A DNA stretch of 64,000 nucleotides, taken from Salinibacterium sp. NK8237. GTDB taxonomy: Bacteria; Actinomycetota; Actinomycetes; Actinomycetales; Microbacteriaceae. Made by a program: the position numbers and the translations under genes. The notes under the pieces are model-generated. The model was not told the origin of the DNA and made no database searches. It saw nothing but the letters and a program-made list of their open reading frames with translations. Location of the stretch: the NCBI RefSeq assembly GCF_015864955.1, contig NZ_JADYWE010000001.1:1984001-2048000 (forward strand). The letters run 5' to 3'. This document shows, one piece after another, positions 1 through 8,428 of this stretch (the first letter of the stretch is position 1; the number at the start of each line of letters is the position of its first letter).

Positions 1-348
1 GATCTCAAGCGAGTGGATGTCGCGCGAGCGCATATGAACGACTGCGTCGGCAGACCCACTGACTGTTCCGGCATCCACCACTTCGGGAATGGCGCTGAGG
101 ATGCGTTTGAGTTCTTGCGGAGCCACGTTTCCGCGGCAAAAGAGCTCGACGTACGCTTCGGTTCCCATGCCGTCAACGGCGGGATCGACCTGCACGGTGA
201 AGCCGCGGATGGTGCCGTTGGCAACCAAGCGGTCGACGCGCCGTTTAACTGCGGAGGCTGAAAGCCCCACGGCTTCTCCTATATCTCCATAGCCTGCGCG
301 GGCGTTGAGGCGGAGCATGTCGATGATTCCTGCGTCCAGCTTGTCCAT
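1..348 (-). CDS. Lrp/AsnC family transcriptional regulator, partial
   Basis: The reverse strand from an ATG at 348 reads MDKLDAGIIDMLRLNARAGY, then a helix-turn-helix with GDIGEAVGLSASAVKRRVDRL, then the start of a RAM-type effector domain (GMGTEAYVELFC). This is the Lrp/AsnC arrangement of an N-terminal winged HTH and a C-terminal alpha/beta sensor domain. The C-terminus lies beyond base 1, so only about 116 residues are visible. It is divergent from the DDAH-type gene at 452, with 103 bp between the starts. In actinobacteria this kind of regulator commonly controls a neighbouring arginine/ornithine catabolic gene, so control of that gene is likely but inferred. Confidence 0.85.
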   Translation of the reverse strand, partial: MDKLDAGIIDMLRLNARAGYGDIGEAVGLSASAVKRRVDRLVANGTIRGFTVQVDPAVDGMGTEAYVELFCRGNVAPQELKRILSAIPEVVDAGTVSGSADAVVHMRSRDIHSLEI

Positions 349-389
349 GCCCTCAGGGTACGGCGAATTATTGTGCCTTGGCTAGGGAT

Positions 390-408
390 TGCGCCGAATT
401 AGTGCGCA
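390..408. promoter_or_regulatory. Inverted repeat in the lrp/ddaH divergent promoter region
   Basis: TGCGC at 390-394 and GCGCA at 404-408 form a perfect 5-bp inverted repeat around a 9-bp AT-richer spacer. It lies midway between the Lrp-type gene and the DDAH gene and is a candidate autoregulatory Lrp site. The arms are short, so this is weak evidence. Confidence 0.3.
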
Positions 409-451
409 CATTACCGAGACATTGCGGATAGGTGCGTGAAACACTGGGGCT

Positions 452-1288
452 ATGACGATCACTGACACCGAATCGACCACGCCTGCCCGCCAGGCCACCG
501 CGAAGACTGTGCTGATGTGCCGTCCCGACTTCTTTACAGTCACCTACAGCATCAACCCGTGGATGAATCCCAACGATCCCACAGACACCAGCCTCGCCGT
601 GAAGCAGTGGCAGACGCTCTACGACACCTATATTGACCTCGGCTTCACCGTTGAACTCATCGACCCCATCGATGGCCTGCCCGACATGGTCTACGCCGCA
701 AACGGCGGCTTCGTGATCGACGGCAAAGCCTACGGCGCCCTCTTCACCTATGACGAGCGCAAAGCAGAAGGCCCCGCCTACATGGACTGGTTCGGCGCCA
801 ACGGCCTCGACGTTGCTTCCCCCGAGAACGTTAATGAGGGTGAGGGCGACTTCCTCCTTGTCGGCGACAACATCCTTGCAGGCATGGGCTTCCGCACCTC
901 GGTCGAAAGCCACCGAGAGCTAGCAGAGCTTTCGGGCCGCAATGTTGTCTCCCTCAACCTCATTAACCCCAGCTTCTACCACGTCGATACCGCCATCGCG
1001 AAGCTCGACGAAACCAACATCGCCTACCTCGAGAGCGCGTTTGACGAGCCCTCGCTTGAGAAACTCCGTGCGCTGTATCCCGACGCCATCCTCGCTACTG
1101 AAGAGGATGCGGCAGTGCTCGGACTCAACTCCTACAGCGACGGCTACAACGTCGTCATCGCTGCCCGTGCCAAAGACTTCGAGCGCCAGCTCAAAGAACG
1201 CGGCTACAACCCCATCGGCGTCGACCTCTCCGAGCTGCTGCTCGGTGGCGGTGGCGTGAAGTGCTGCACCCTGGAACTTCGCCGCTAG
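452..1288 (+). CDS. ddaH: Dimethylarginine dimethylaminohydrolase (DDAH)-type amidinohydrolase
   Basis: The 278-residue product belongs to the guanidino-group-modifying superfamily and should hydrolyse methylated arginine (or a similar guanidine) to citrulline plus an amine. Visible hallmarks are PDMVYAANGG at about 77-86, FYHVDT with the catalytic His at about 177, a downstream NSYSDGYNVV segment, and the catalytic Cys in the C-terminal GGGGVKCCTLELRR (C271 or C272). The length matches bacterial DDAHs. The start ATG follows a weak CTGGGG. It is divergent from an Lrp regulator, a usual pairing for amino-acid catabolism. The stop overlaps the stop of the convergent gene at 1285. Substrate range (dimethylarginine or another guanidine) cannot be read from sequence. 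Confidence 0.85.
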   Translation: MTITDTESTTPARQATAKTVLMCRPDFFTVTYSINPWMNPNDPTDTSLAVKQWQTLYDTYIDLGFTVELIDPIDGLPDMVYAANGGFVIDGKAYGALFTYDERKAEGPAYMDWFGANGLDVASPENVNEGEGDFLLVGDNILAGMGFRTSVESHRELAELSGRNVVSLNLINPSFYHVDTAIAKLDETNIAYLESAFDEPSLEKLRALYPDAILATEEDAAVLGLNSYSDGYNVVIAARAKDFERQLKERGYNPIGVDLSELLLGGGGVKCCTLELRR

Positions 1289-1725
1289 CGCTCTTCGCAG
1301 ATCACGACCGGGATGTCACGGGTCGTCTTGGTCTGGTACTCGGCGTAGCGCGAGTTGGCGGCCACGATCTGCGGCCACAACTCGGCCTTCTCGGCGGCAT
1401 CCGCGGTGTGAGTGTGCACGGGCACGGTGCGTCCGCGCACGGTGAGTTCGGCATCCGGATTCGCCTGCAGGTTGCGGTACCAGAGGGGGTCGCGATCGTC
1501 GCCGCCCTTCGACGCCACGATCACCCAGCGGCCCTTGCTGTGCACGGGAGCAGTCAGCATCGTTGACCGCCGGATGCCTGACACCCGGCCCGTCGTGTGG
1601 AGCTCGAGTGAGGGCATGCCCCCGAGAGTCCAACCCAGGCGACCGCCCGAAACGGCAAGGATCGCGCGGTGCACGCCGTTCATGAGTTTCATGCCGAGGT
1701 CGCTGAGGCGGTTACTGGTGCTCAT
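1285..1725 (-). CDS. Ddn/DUF385-type deazaflavin-dependent nitroreductase family protein
   Basis: The 146-residue product has the F420-binding split-barrel pattern of the actinobacterial Ddn-like family: ELHTTGRVSGIRRSTML at about 41-57, a beta-rich core with VIVASKGG, and DPLWYRNLQANPDAEL at about 79-94. Members use deazaflavin F420 to reduce quinones, nitro compounds or other electron-poor substrates; the physiological substrate here is unknown. Its last four bases overlap the end of ddaH tail to tail (shared CTAG at 1285-1288). A paralogue lies at 59485. Confidence 0.75.
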   Translation of the reverse strand: MSTSNRLSDLGMKLMNGVHRAILAVSGGRLGWTLGGMPSLELHTTGRVSGIRRSTMLTAPVHSKGRWVIVASKGGDDRDPLWYRNLQANPDAELTVRGRTVPVHTHTADAAEKAELWPQIVAANSRYAEYQTKTTRDIPVVICEER

Positions 1726-1802
1726 AGGTCTATTCTCGCGCGTCTGGTGGGATGCGGCTGGCTCGCGTCAGGCGTCTGCCGGAGCCGAGCGCGTTCAGAC
1801 GT

Positions 1803-3059
1803 TCAGACAGCCGCGCGGCGCTGCGGCGGGCGCACGAAGAGTGCGAGCACGGCGACGGCTATCGGAAGGCTCGCGAACCAGAAGGCCGGCTCGGTGAAGT
1901 TGCCGCTGACGTCGACGGCAAGGGCGAGGGCGATCGGGCCGAGAGCCGTGGAGCCCAGGGCGATCGCGGTCGTGACGCCACGAATGGAGCCGATATGGGC
2001 GGTGCCGTAGTAGCGCACGTAGGCGGCGGCTTCCATCCCGCGCAGGCTTCCGCCGGCAGCGCCGAGCACGAGACCGTAGAGAATGGCGGTGCCGTCGGGG
2101 CCGACGGCGGAGAGCAACAGCAGCGAGCCGGCGAGCGTGAGCATCGAAAAGATGACGAACAGCTTGGGGCTCACGCGGTCGACGAACGCTCCAACAATCA
2201 GGGTTGCCGCGATGCCGGTGACGGTTTGCGGCAGAAAGTTGGCGGCCGCTTCGAACGGGGTGAGGCCGCGCTCGCCGAGAATCGCGATCTGGTGGAAGGC
2301 GAGGCCGGTGCTCAGCATGCCCGAGACGGCGAGGGAGGAGGCGATGACCCAGAACATGCCGGTGCGGGCTGCTTCGCCGAGCATCCACGATTCTTTCTGG
2401 ATGACGATCTGCGCCGTCGAGAGATCTTCGGTCTGGGCGGCAACCTGGCTGCGCTTCGGCAGGATGAACGCGAGCGGTACGACGACGGCGAGCACAATCG
2501 CGGCTTCCCAGCGCCAGGCGGCGTGGATGCCGACAGCTGAGATGAGTCGTTCGAGGCCGACGGGGGCGAGGGAGATTCCGGCGGATCCGATGGCGGCCGT
2601 GATGCCGAGCGCCAGACCGCGGCGGTGGGTGATGGCGCGGGCTACAGCCGTGGTGGCGGCGAGGCTGAGGGCACCCTGGCCGAGCATCCGCACGCCAACG
2701 AAACCGGCGGTGAGACCAGCGATGCCGTCGACGAAACTCAGGGCAAGCAGCACGCTTGCGAACAGGGCGCCGATGACGATGGTGACGTAGCGGGCGCCGA
2801 AGCGGTCGAGGGCGCGGCCGACGAACGGTTGCGCGGCGGCACCAACGATCGTGCCGAAGAAGTAGCTGATCGAGATGCCGGTGCGCGAGACGTCGAGTTC
2901 AGCGATGAGCGGGTCGGTGAAGACGGAGATTCCGGCGGTCTGGCCCGGAGCGGTCATCACCGAGAGGACGCCCGCGGCGGCGACCAGGCTCACCCACGGC
3001 AACCACCGCGCGGGCGACCGCTGTGCCGGAGAACGTCGGCCCGTCTGCACCACGTTCAT
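1803..3059 (-). CDS. Major facilitator superfamily transporter
   Basis: The product (about 418 residues from the ATG at 3059; an in-frame ATG at 3080 would add 7) is rich in hydrophobic segments, with about 12 predicted membrane helices. The loop after helix 2 carries GRALDRFGARYV, resembling the MFS motif A (GxLaDRxGrr). The N-terminus is basic and Pro/Arg rich before the first helix at about WLPWVSLVAAAGVLSV. The absence of an obvious binding-site signature leaves the substrate open (an oxalate/formate-antiporter-like or drug-efflux type is possible). It appears to be a single-gene unit. Confidence 0.8.
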   Translation of the reverse strand: MNVVQTGRRSPAQRSPARWLPWVSLVAAAGVLSVMTAPGQTAGISVFTDPLIAELDVSRTGISISYFFGTIVGAAAQPFVGRALDRFGARYVTIVIGALFASVLLALSFVDGIAGLTAGFVGVRMLGQGALSLAATTAVARAITHRRGLALGITAAIGSAGISLAPVGLERLISAVGIHAAWRWEAAIVLAVVVPLAFILPKRSQVAAQTEDLSTAQIVIQKESWMLGEAARTGMFWVIASSLAVSGMLSTGLAFHQIAILGERGLTPFEAAANFLPQTVTGIAATLIVGAFVDRVSPKLFVIFSMLTLAGSLLLLSAVGPDGTAILYGLVLGAAGGSLRGMEAAAYVRYYGTAHIGSIRGVTTAIALGSTALGPIALALAVDVSGNFTEPAFWFASLPIAVAVLALFVRPPQRRAAV

Positions 3060-3213
3060 GTCAGAGGAAACCACAACCACTCAACCCTTCGAACCCACCG
3101 TCGGGCCAGCGCTTGGCTCCGCGACTCCTGCCGCAACGCATAGCCAAAATCGTACTCGCCTCTGGCCTGCCGGGATTCAGGCGCGTTGCGGAGCAGTTGC
3201 GTAAAGTTGGGAC

Positions 3214-4401
3214 ATGAACGCACTGCGCTCGCGGGTGGTGGCTCGCGACATCGACGAGCCGCACCGCAAAACGACTCCGCTCGAGCTGCTCTTTGATCTG
3301 ACCTTCGTGGTCGCGGTCGCCTCGGTCGTGCGGCAACTGACGCACGCCGTCGAGGTGGGGCACGCTTTCGAAGCCATCGCGCCGTTCCTGATGGTCTTCT
3401 TCTCCATCTGGTGGGCGTGGAACCAGTTCACCTGGCTAGCCTCGGCGTACGACACGGATGACGTTCCCTATCGTCTGTTCACCATGCTGCAGATGGGCGG
3501 CATCCTCGTTCTCGCCGCCGGAATTCCCTTGGCCTTCGACGACGGTAACTTTGCAGCCGTCACCGCTGGATACCTGATTTTGCGAATTGGGCTTATCGCT
3601 ACCCTGCTGCGCGCCGTGAAAGACGACCCCAAAACGCGCGCCACCGCCGGCCGTTACGCGCTCGGTATCGGGGTCGTGCAGGTTGGCTGGTTGTTGCGGC
3701 TGTTGCTGCCCGCCGAGCTGGCCATGGTGTCGTTCGTCATCATCGTGCTCGCCGAACTGGCCGTGCCTCTCTGGGCTGATCGTGCACAGCGACTGTCCTG
3801 GCATCCGCACCACATCGCGGAGCGCTACGGAAAGTTCACGATTTTGGTGCTCGGCGAAAGCGTGCTCGCCTCGACGTTCGCGGTGCAGGAGGCGCTCGAA
3901 GAGGGGCTGTCACCGTCGCTCATTGTGGCGTCGGCTGCTGGCCTCGTGCTGCTGTTCGCACTGTGGTGGCTGTACTTCTCTGAACCCGCCGCCGAGGGCC
4001 TAGAAAACAGGCGCGATCGCTACCTGTTTTGGAACTACGGCCACTACTTCTTGTTTGCGGCGCTCGCCGCCGTCGGAACCGGCATTGAAGTGGCGGTGCG
4101 ATCCGTCACGACAGACCTCGAGTCGAGCGAGCTTGTGGTCGGCTACTCTCTGGCGCTGCCCGTCGCGCTCTTCATTCTGCTGCTGTGGCTGCTGCACGCG
4201 CCCATGGTGGAGCGGGTGTCGATTCCGCGATCGGCAACAATCGTTGCGGTGCTCGTCATGCTTGCGCTGCCGCTGACGGCATCCGCCATCGGCACTATCG
4301 GCGTAGCCGTGGCTATTGCGGTGGTCTCGGTAACTCTGCTGGGGGTCGCACTATTGACGGGACGGATGCGCGCCGCGAAGCTTGAGGCCAAGCAGGACTA
4401 G
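3214..4401 (+). CDS. Low temperature requirement protein A (LtrA) family membrane protein
   Basis: The 395-residue protein starts with a short cytosolic stretch followed by PLELLFDLTFVVAVA at 22-36, the diagnostic LtrA N-terminal motif, and later carries HHIAERYGKFTILVLGES at about 197-214, a second strongly conserved block. About ten membrane helices follow one another. LtrA was named for growth of Listeria at low temperature; the biochemical activity of the family is not established. It is divergent from the MFS gene at 1803-3059. The VOC gene at 4422 starts 20 bp downstream on the same strand, so the two may be co-transcribed. Confidence 0.85.
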   Translation: MNALRSRVVARDIDEPHRKTTPLELLFDLTFVVAVASVVRQLTHAVEVGHAFEAIAPFLMVFFSIWWAWNQFTWLASAYDTDDVPYRLFTMLQMGGILVLAAGIPLAFDDGNFAAVTAGYLILRIGLIATLLRAVKDDPKTRATAGRYALGIGVVQVGWLLRLLLPAELAMVSFVIIVLAELAVPLWADRAQRLSWHPHHIAERYGKFTILVLGESVLASTFAVQEALEEGLSPSLIVASAAGLVLLFALWWLYFSEPAAEGLENRRDRYLFWNYGHYFLFAALAAVGTGIEVAVRSVTTDLESSELVVGYSLALPVALFILLLWLLHAPMVERVSIPRSATIVAVLVMLALPLTASAIGTIGVAVAIAVVSVTLLGVALLTGRMRAAKLEAKQD

Positions 4402-4421
4402 CGAAGAAAGAGTGGTGCACG

Positions 4422-4811
4422 ATGTTTGCTCCGAAGAACGCATTCTCTGGATTCAGCGTCAACGATCTGGAAGCCGCTGCAGCCTTCTACCGTGACACCC
4501 TCGGCCTCGCGGTCGCTGATGGCGGCATGGGCACGCTGCGGCTCACGCTGCCCGGCGGCGCCGAAGTGACCATCTACCCGAAGGAGAACCACGAACCGGC
4601 GAGCTTCACCATCTTGAACTTTGCGGTCGAGGATGTCGAAGCTGCCGTCGACGCGCTCAACGAGCGTGGCGTGGTCACCAAGATTTACGACGACTCGAGG
4701 CCGATGGGTGCCCTCGGCACTGATGCGAAAGGCATCATGCGCGGGCACGGCTCCGAGATCGCGTGGTTCACGGACCCTGCGGGAAACGTGTTGTCGATCA
4801 TTAAGGCTTGA
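4422..4811 (+). CDS. VOC (glyoxalase/bleomycin resistance) family protein
   Basis: The 129-residue product shows the paired beta-alpha-beta-beta-beta layout of the vicinal oxygen chelate fold: FSGFSVNDLEAAAAFYRDTLG at the start, FTILNFAVEDVEAAVDALNERG in the middle and EIAWFTDPAGNVLSIIK at the end. The C-terminal FxDPxGN motif is typical. A clear N-terminal metal-binding His is not seen, so a non-glyoxalase role (binding or another lyase/isomerase activity) is as likely as enzymatic glyoxalase. It follows LtrA by 20 bp. Confidence 0.8.
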   Translation: MFAPKNAFSGFSVNDLEAAAAFYRDTLGLAVADGGMGTLRLTLPGGAEVTIYPKENHEPASFTILNFAVEDVEAAVDALNERGVVTKIYDDSRPMGALGTDAKGIMRGHGSEIAWFTDPAGNVLSIIKA

Positions 4812-4838
4812 GGCCACAAGTATCCGAATGCCGAAATG

Positions 4839-4870
4839 CCAAAACTATACCAATTTTGGTATAGTTTTGG
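4839..4870. promoter_or_regulatory. 32-bp perfect palindrome upstream of the AbiE module (probable autoregulatory operator)
   Basis: CCAAAACTATACCAA at 4839-4853 is followed by a 2-bp spacer (TT) and its exact complement TTGGTATAGTTTTGG at 4856-4870. The repeat ends 12 bp before the antitoxin ATG and encloses a possible -10 element (TATAGT at 4860-4865). AbiEi-type antitoxins bind inverted repeats in their own promoter, so this is the expected operator. AT-rich DNA here stands out from the GC-rich surroundings. Confidence 0.75.
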
Positions 4871-4882
4871 CGCGGAGGAAAT

Positions 4883-5416
4883 ATGACATTGCGAACAGAG
4901 CTGTGGCCAATCGCTGCTAGCCAGTACGGATTCGTAACTACTCGGGATGCACGAGACTTGGGCTATTCGGCGGTGGAGCTAGCGAAGCTTGCTTCCAGGG
5001 AGAAGCTGGAACGGATCTCTCAGGGCCTCTACCGGTTTCCAGAATTACCTCAAACAGAGCGCGACGACTACATGCGCGCAGTGTTGGCAACCGGGGCACC
5101 CGACGCGATCCTCTCCCACGACACGGCGTTGCTCGTGCACGACCTTTGCGACATCAATCCAGAGATCATCCATGTGAATGTGGGAAAGCATCGCGTCCGT
5201 AGAGCCATCTCTGGCGTACAGCTGCATAGCGATCACATTTCGCCCCGCGAGCGAAGCTGGTGGGAAGGAATTCCTGTGGTCACAGTTCTCGCAGCGATTG
5301 AGCAAGGCATCGCTACAAAAGTGCCCAGACATCTTTTGCAACAGGCGATCGAAGCGGCGCGCGCGAGGGGGCAATTGACTGCTCTGGAGCTGAGCGAGCT
5401 GGAGAGCAACCTGTGA
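4883..5416 (+). CDS. Type IV toxin-antitoxin AbiEi-family antitoxin
   Basis: The 177-residue protein has an N-terminal winged helix (GFVTTRDARDLGYSAVELAKL, then RISQGLYRFP) like the AbiEi_4 antitoxin domain, and a C-terminal domain of the kind that dimerises and binds DNA. In AbiE systems this protein represses its own promoter and counteracts the nucleotidyltransferase toxin without binding it (type IV). A good ribosome site (GGAGG) precedes the ATG. It is followed by the toxin gene with a 4-bp GTGA overlap, so the two are translationally coupled. Base composition is lower in GC than the neighbours, suggesting horizontal acquisition. Confidence 0.85.
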   Translation: MTLRTELWPIAASQYGFVTTRDARDLGYSAVELAKLASREKLERISQGLYRFPELPQTERDDYMRAVLATGAPDAILSHDTALLVHDLCDINPEIIHVNVGKHRVRRAISGVQLHSDHISPRERSWWEGIPVVTVLAAIEQGIATKVPRHLLQQAIEAARARGQLTALELSELESNL

Positions 5417-6354
5417 CGCATGCTTTCGACGGTCTGCCGCCGCGGGAGGCGCCGCCCAAGAACACAACAGCTCTCAATTCCTTTCTCAACGCAGCCGCAA
5501 AGAAAACGGACCAAGCGGTCGACCGTCTTGGCTGGCTAACTGGTTCGGTCATTGTGATGGCGGTACTGCAACGAGCCTTGGGCCCTGACGGTCGGCCAGA
5601 ATTTTTGATCAAAGGTGGCGCCTACCTTGAGCATCGCTTAGAAGCCGGAGCGCGAGCAACAAAAGATGTGGACACCGTTTACAGGGGCGCCATTGCAGGA
5701 TTTGAGACTGCGCTGGATTCGGCCCTCGCGCAACCATGGGAACCGTTCGAGCTAGCGCGAACGGAGATCGAGGTTGTCGAGAACGCACGCACCACCAACA
5801 AGCCGCGGCGTTTATACATCCAGCTCAAAATTCGCGGTCAGGTTTTTCGCAAAATCAAAGTGGAGGTGTCTTTCTCCGAAGGAAGGATCGGCGAGGAGGA
5901 TGAGCGCTTCGCTGCGCCTGACCTGAGCGCGCTCGGGCTTGGTGCGCCTGATGAAATTGCTGGAATCACCATGGCCTACCAGGTCGCACAAAAACTTCAT
6001 GCCTGCACTGACCCGGATGCCCCCGCTCCGGAAGGCGACGGCAAACCATTCTTTAACGACCGCGTGCGTGACGTCGTCGATTTGCTGTTGCTGCGCGGAG
6101 CTTTCTTCCCAGAGGGCAGTGAGCTAGGCGCTGTGAGGGTGGCCGCAGAAGACGTGTTTCGGGCCCGCGCGCTGGAAGCCGAAGCGCTAGGGCTCGTGCC
6201 CCGAACTTGGCCACCGGAACTAACTGCCTGGCAAAGTTGGGCTGACGGCTGGCGAAAACCGGCCGATCAAGCCGGGATCGAAATCGGCCTTGATGAAGCG
6301 CTGGGCGAGCTCAACGAGTGGGTCGCAGAGATAGCACGAAGCGCGGCGCAGTAG
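5413..6354 (+). CDS. Nucleotidyltransferase AbiEii/AbiGii-family toxin
   Basis: The 313-residue product carries the AbiEii nucleotidyltransferase pattern: FLIKGGAYLEHR at about 72-83 (GG motif), ATKDVDTVYRG at about 90-100 (the DxD motif of DNA polymerase-beta-like transferases), KIKVEVSF, and YQVAQKLHACTDP followed by NDRVRDVVDLLLL, the conserved KLHA...RxKDxxDL-like block. AbiEii toxins transfer nucleotides, in characterised relatives to tRNA 3' ends, stopping growth during phage infection. It starts with GTG at 5413, overlapping the antitoxin stop (GTGA). Together with the upstream palindrome it forms a complete phage-defence/TA module. Confidence 0.85.
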   Translation: MTHAFDGLPPREAPPKNTTALNSFLNAAAKKTDQAVDRLGWLTGSVIVMAVLQRALGPDGRPEFLIKGGAYLEHRLEAGARATKDVDTVYRGAIAGFETALDSALAQPWEPFELARTEIEVVENARTTNKPRRLYIQLKIRGQVFRKIKVEVSFSEGRIGEEDERFAAPDLSALGLGAPDEIAGITMAYQVAQKLHACTDPDAPAPEGDGKPFFNDRVRDVVDLLLLRGAFFPEGSELGAVRVAAEDVFRARALEAEALGLVPRTWPPELTAWQSWADGWRKPADQAGIEIGLDEALGELNEWVAEIARSAAQ

Positions 6355-6363
6355 CGTTGACCC

Positions 6364-7467
6364 ATGACGGTACTCACCCCAGCCCTGCTCGATCGCATCC
6401 GGTCGCGGGCCGCGCGCTACGACCGCGAGAACATCTTCTTCACCGAAGACCTGCAAGAGTTGCGTGCCGTTGGCTACTTGAAGCCGCGCAGTTTGCGTGA
6501 GCTGTCGGATGATCAGCGCCTGCTCGCCGCGTACGCTCCGGCCACGGCGCTCGCCATCAACATGCACCTCGTGTGGATCGGCGTCGCTTGGGCTTTGCGT
6601 GAACGCGGCGACTCGAGCCTCGACTGGCTGTTGGCGGATGCCGAAGCTGGCGAAGTCTTCGCCTTCGGCCTGAGCGAACCCGGCAACGATCTCGTCATGT
6701 GGGACTCCCTCACGACCGCCGAAACCGTCGAGGGCGGTTACGCCTTTACGGGTACCAAGATCTTCACCTCGCTGTCTCCCGCGTGGACCCAGCTCGGCCT
6801 CTTCGGCAAGCACACCGCAGACGACGGCACCGAAACCCTCGTGCATGGTTTCATCTCTCGGGATGAGCCCGGATGGCGTTCGCTCGGCGACTGGGACACC
6901 CTCGGCATGCGCGCCACCCAAAGTCACACCACGGTGCTGGATGGCGCTTTCGTTCCCGCAAACCGGGTCGCCCGTGTGCTGCCCGTCGGCCCCAACGCCG
7001 ATCCGTTCATCTTCGCGGTGTTCGCCAACTTCTTGCCGCTCATCGCCTCCGTCTATGCGGGCCTCGCCGATCGCGCCCTCGAACTCGGGGTCGAAGCACT
7101 GCAGCAGCGCAGCTCGGCCATCAGCGGTGAGGCGTACTCCGAGCATCCGGATCTGCGCTGGCGCATGGCAGATGCCGCCCTCGCGCTCGATGCGATCGAA
7201 CCCCAGCTGCACAGCATCGTCGATGACGTTGATGGACGTGTGGATCACGGGGCTGGCTGGTTCCGCAAACTGACCGGGGTGAAGCACCGCAGTATCGAAA
7301 CCGCACGCCACGTCGTCGACCAGGTGATGCGTTCAGCCGGGGGAGGAGCGTTCCGCAGCACGAGCGAACTCTCGCGCCTGCAACGCGATGTGCTCGCCGG
7401 CATCTACCACCCCTCGAACCCGGAATCGGTGTACAAGACAGTCGCGAGCGACCTGTTCGGGAGTTAG
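6364..7467 (+). CDS. Acyl-CoA dehydrogenase family protein
   Basis: The 367-residue protein is like an acyl-CoA dehydrogenase: an N-terminal helical domain (TPALLDRIRSRAARYDREN), FAFGLSEPGND at about 98-108, YAFTGTKIFTSLSPAW in the middle beta domain, and a C-terminal four-helix domain with SAGGGAFRSTSELSRLQRD. The family uses FAD to oxidise acyl thioesters or, in divergent branches, nitroalkanes and flavin monooxygenase substrates. A catalytic Glu in the usual place cannot be assigned with certainty, so a hydroxylase or other flavoenzyme role is possible. It begins 9 bp after the AbiE toxin. Confidence 0.8.
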   Translation: MTVLTPALLDRIRSRAARYDRENIFFTEDLQELRAVGYLKPRSLRELSDDQRLLAAYAPATALAINMHLVWIGVAWALRERGDSSLDWLLADAEAGEVFAFGLSEPGNDLVMWDSLTTAETVEGGYAFTGTKIFTSLSPAWTQLGLFGKHTADDGTETLVHGFISRDEPGWRSLGDWDTLGMRATQSHTTVLDGAFVPANRVARVLPVGPNADPFIFAVFANFLPLIASVYAGLADRALELGVEALQQRSSAISGEAYSEHPDLRWRMADAALALDAIEPQLHSIVDDVDGRVDHGAGWFRKLTGVKHRSIETARHVVDQVMRSAGGGAFRSTSELSRLQRDVLAGIYHPSNPESVYKTVASDLFGS

Positions 7468-7477
7468 GCGCGCGAGC

Positions 7478-7867
7478 TCAGGGAATGTAGTTGTCGGCTG
7501 CGTAGGCCGCGGTGATGACGAGAAGCTGACCCTGAGTTTCGGCACTCAGCTCGGTGGTGAACGGGGTCCAGAATGAGCCGGCGATGTATTCTCGCGGCGT
7601 TGTGCCCAGCTCGCTGGAGAGCTCGTCAGGTGTCATCCCATCCGGTGGACGCACCGAGACTAGAGACCAACATCCGCCCGAGGCGCACTTTTCGTCGACC
7701 GCAACGATCTCGCTTCCCTGAGGGAGGGGGATTGAGGAGGCCGGGGGAACGGCCCACTCTGAGACAGCAACGGTCAGATAGGCGAGACGCAGCAAATACA
7801 CGATGACGAATGCGGTGACGACGACGCTCGCGCCTATCCACACCCATTGTTTACGAGTTATCCTCAT
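7478..7867 (-). CDS. Hypothetical single-pass membrane protein
   Basis: From the ATG at 7867 the product (about 129 residues) starts MRITRKQWVWIGASVV and has one N-terminal membrane helix to about residue 30, then an extracytoplasmic domain with EKCASGGCWSLVSVRPPDG, whose two nearby Cys could form a disulphide. No family was recognised. The start overlaps the end of the upstream 54-codon gene by 17 bases, implying translational coupling; an earlier ATG at 7900 is in frame but would lie deep inside that gene. Confidence 0.6.
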   Translation of the reverse strand: MRITRKQWVWIGASVVVTAFVIVYLLRLAYLTVAVSEWAVPPASSIPLPQGSEIVAVDEKCASGGCWSLVSVRPPDGMTPDELSSELGTTPREYIAGSFWTPFTTELSAETQGQLLVITAAYAADNYIP

Positions 7868-8015
7868 AAGGATCGACGGTACCATGACCGGCGGATGCAA
7901 CGTCAGCGTCGAGCACGAGGCCGAAGATCCCCGAAGTAATGATGAGCCAGGCCGCGAGGATAATGATCGCCAGAACGGCCACGAGAAATACGAGCGGTTG
8001 GGTGCTGCGTTTCAT
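7851..8015 (-). CDS. Small hypothetical membrane protein
   Basis: The 54-residue product begins MKRSTQPLVFLVAVLAIIIL: a basic start and a membrane helix, followed by a short acidic tail (GTVDPYEDNS). The ATG at 8015 is chosen over the in-frame one at 8084 because the extension is hydrophilic and would run into the divergent gene at 8060. The two small genes 8015-7478 look like a two-gene unit; their function is unknown. Confidence 0.55.
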   Translation of the reverse strand: MKRSTQPLVFLVAVLAIIILAAWLIITSGIFGLVLDADVASAGHGTVDPYEDNS

Positions 8016-8059
8016 TCTGGCCCCGATCTCGCGTTTGTCGTGATGGCTGCAACTCGTAG

Positions 8060-8428
8060 ATGGAACCCACTGTGACACCTGCAAGCGAACTGCTCACCGC
8101 TGTTGAGGCGCTTTTCGTCCAGCGCGCCATCGGCGATGCTATGGCGTCGATGGAGACGCGATTCGTGGCGGGGCGCACCCTCAGCCAAACACGCCTCGTC
8201 TTACTTTTCCGCTGGCGGGAGAGCGCAACGGTCTTCGGCGCTGTGTTCGACACCGAAGAACTCGCCGCACTGTTCGAGCCGCACGATCTCGAGAGTATCG
8301 CGGATGCCATCGTGAGCAACGATCTAGCTGGCCCGCCCGGTGCAGGCATCCGGCTGGATGTCGACTGGGCAGTCGGGCTGGTCTCCGCACCGCACGACGT
8401 GCAGTGGGTACTCGGAAGCGAACGCTAG
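8060..8428 (+). CDS. Hypothetical protein
   Basis: The 122-residue acidic protein (MEPTVTPASELLTAVEALFV...) has no membrane segment or recognised domain. It is predicted alpha/beta with a central TRLVLLFRWRESATVFGAVF strand pair. It is divergent from the small membrane protein gene starting at 8015, and its stop overlaps that of cydDC (shared CTAG at 8425-8428). Its role is unknown. Confidence 0.6.
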   Translation: MEPTVTPASELLTAVEALFVQRAIGDAMASMETRFVAGRTLSQTRLVLLFRWRESATVFGAVFDTEELAALFEPHDLESIADAIVSNDLAGPPGAGIRLDVDWAVGLVSAPHDVQWVLGSER

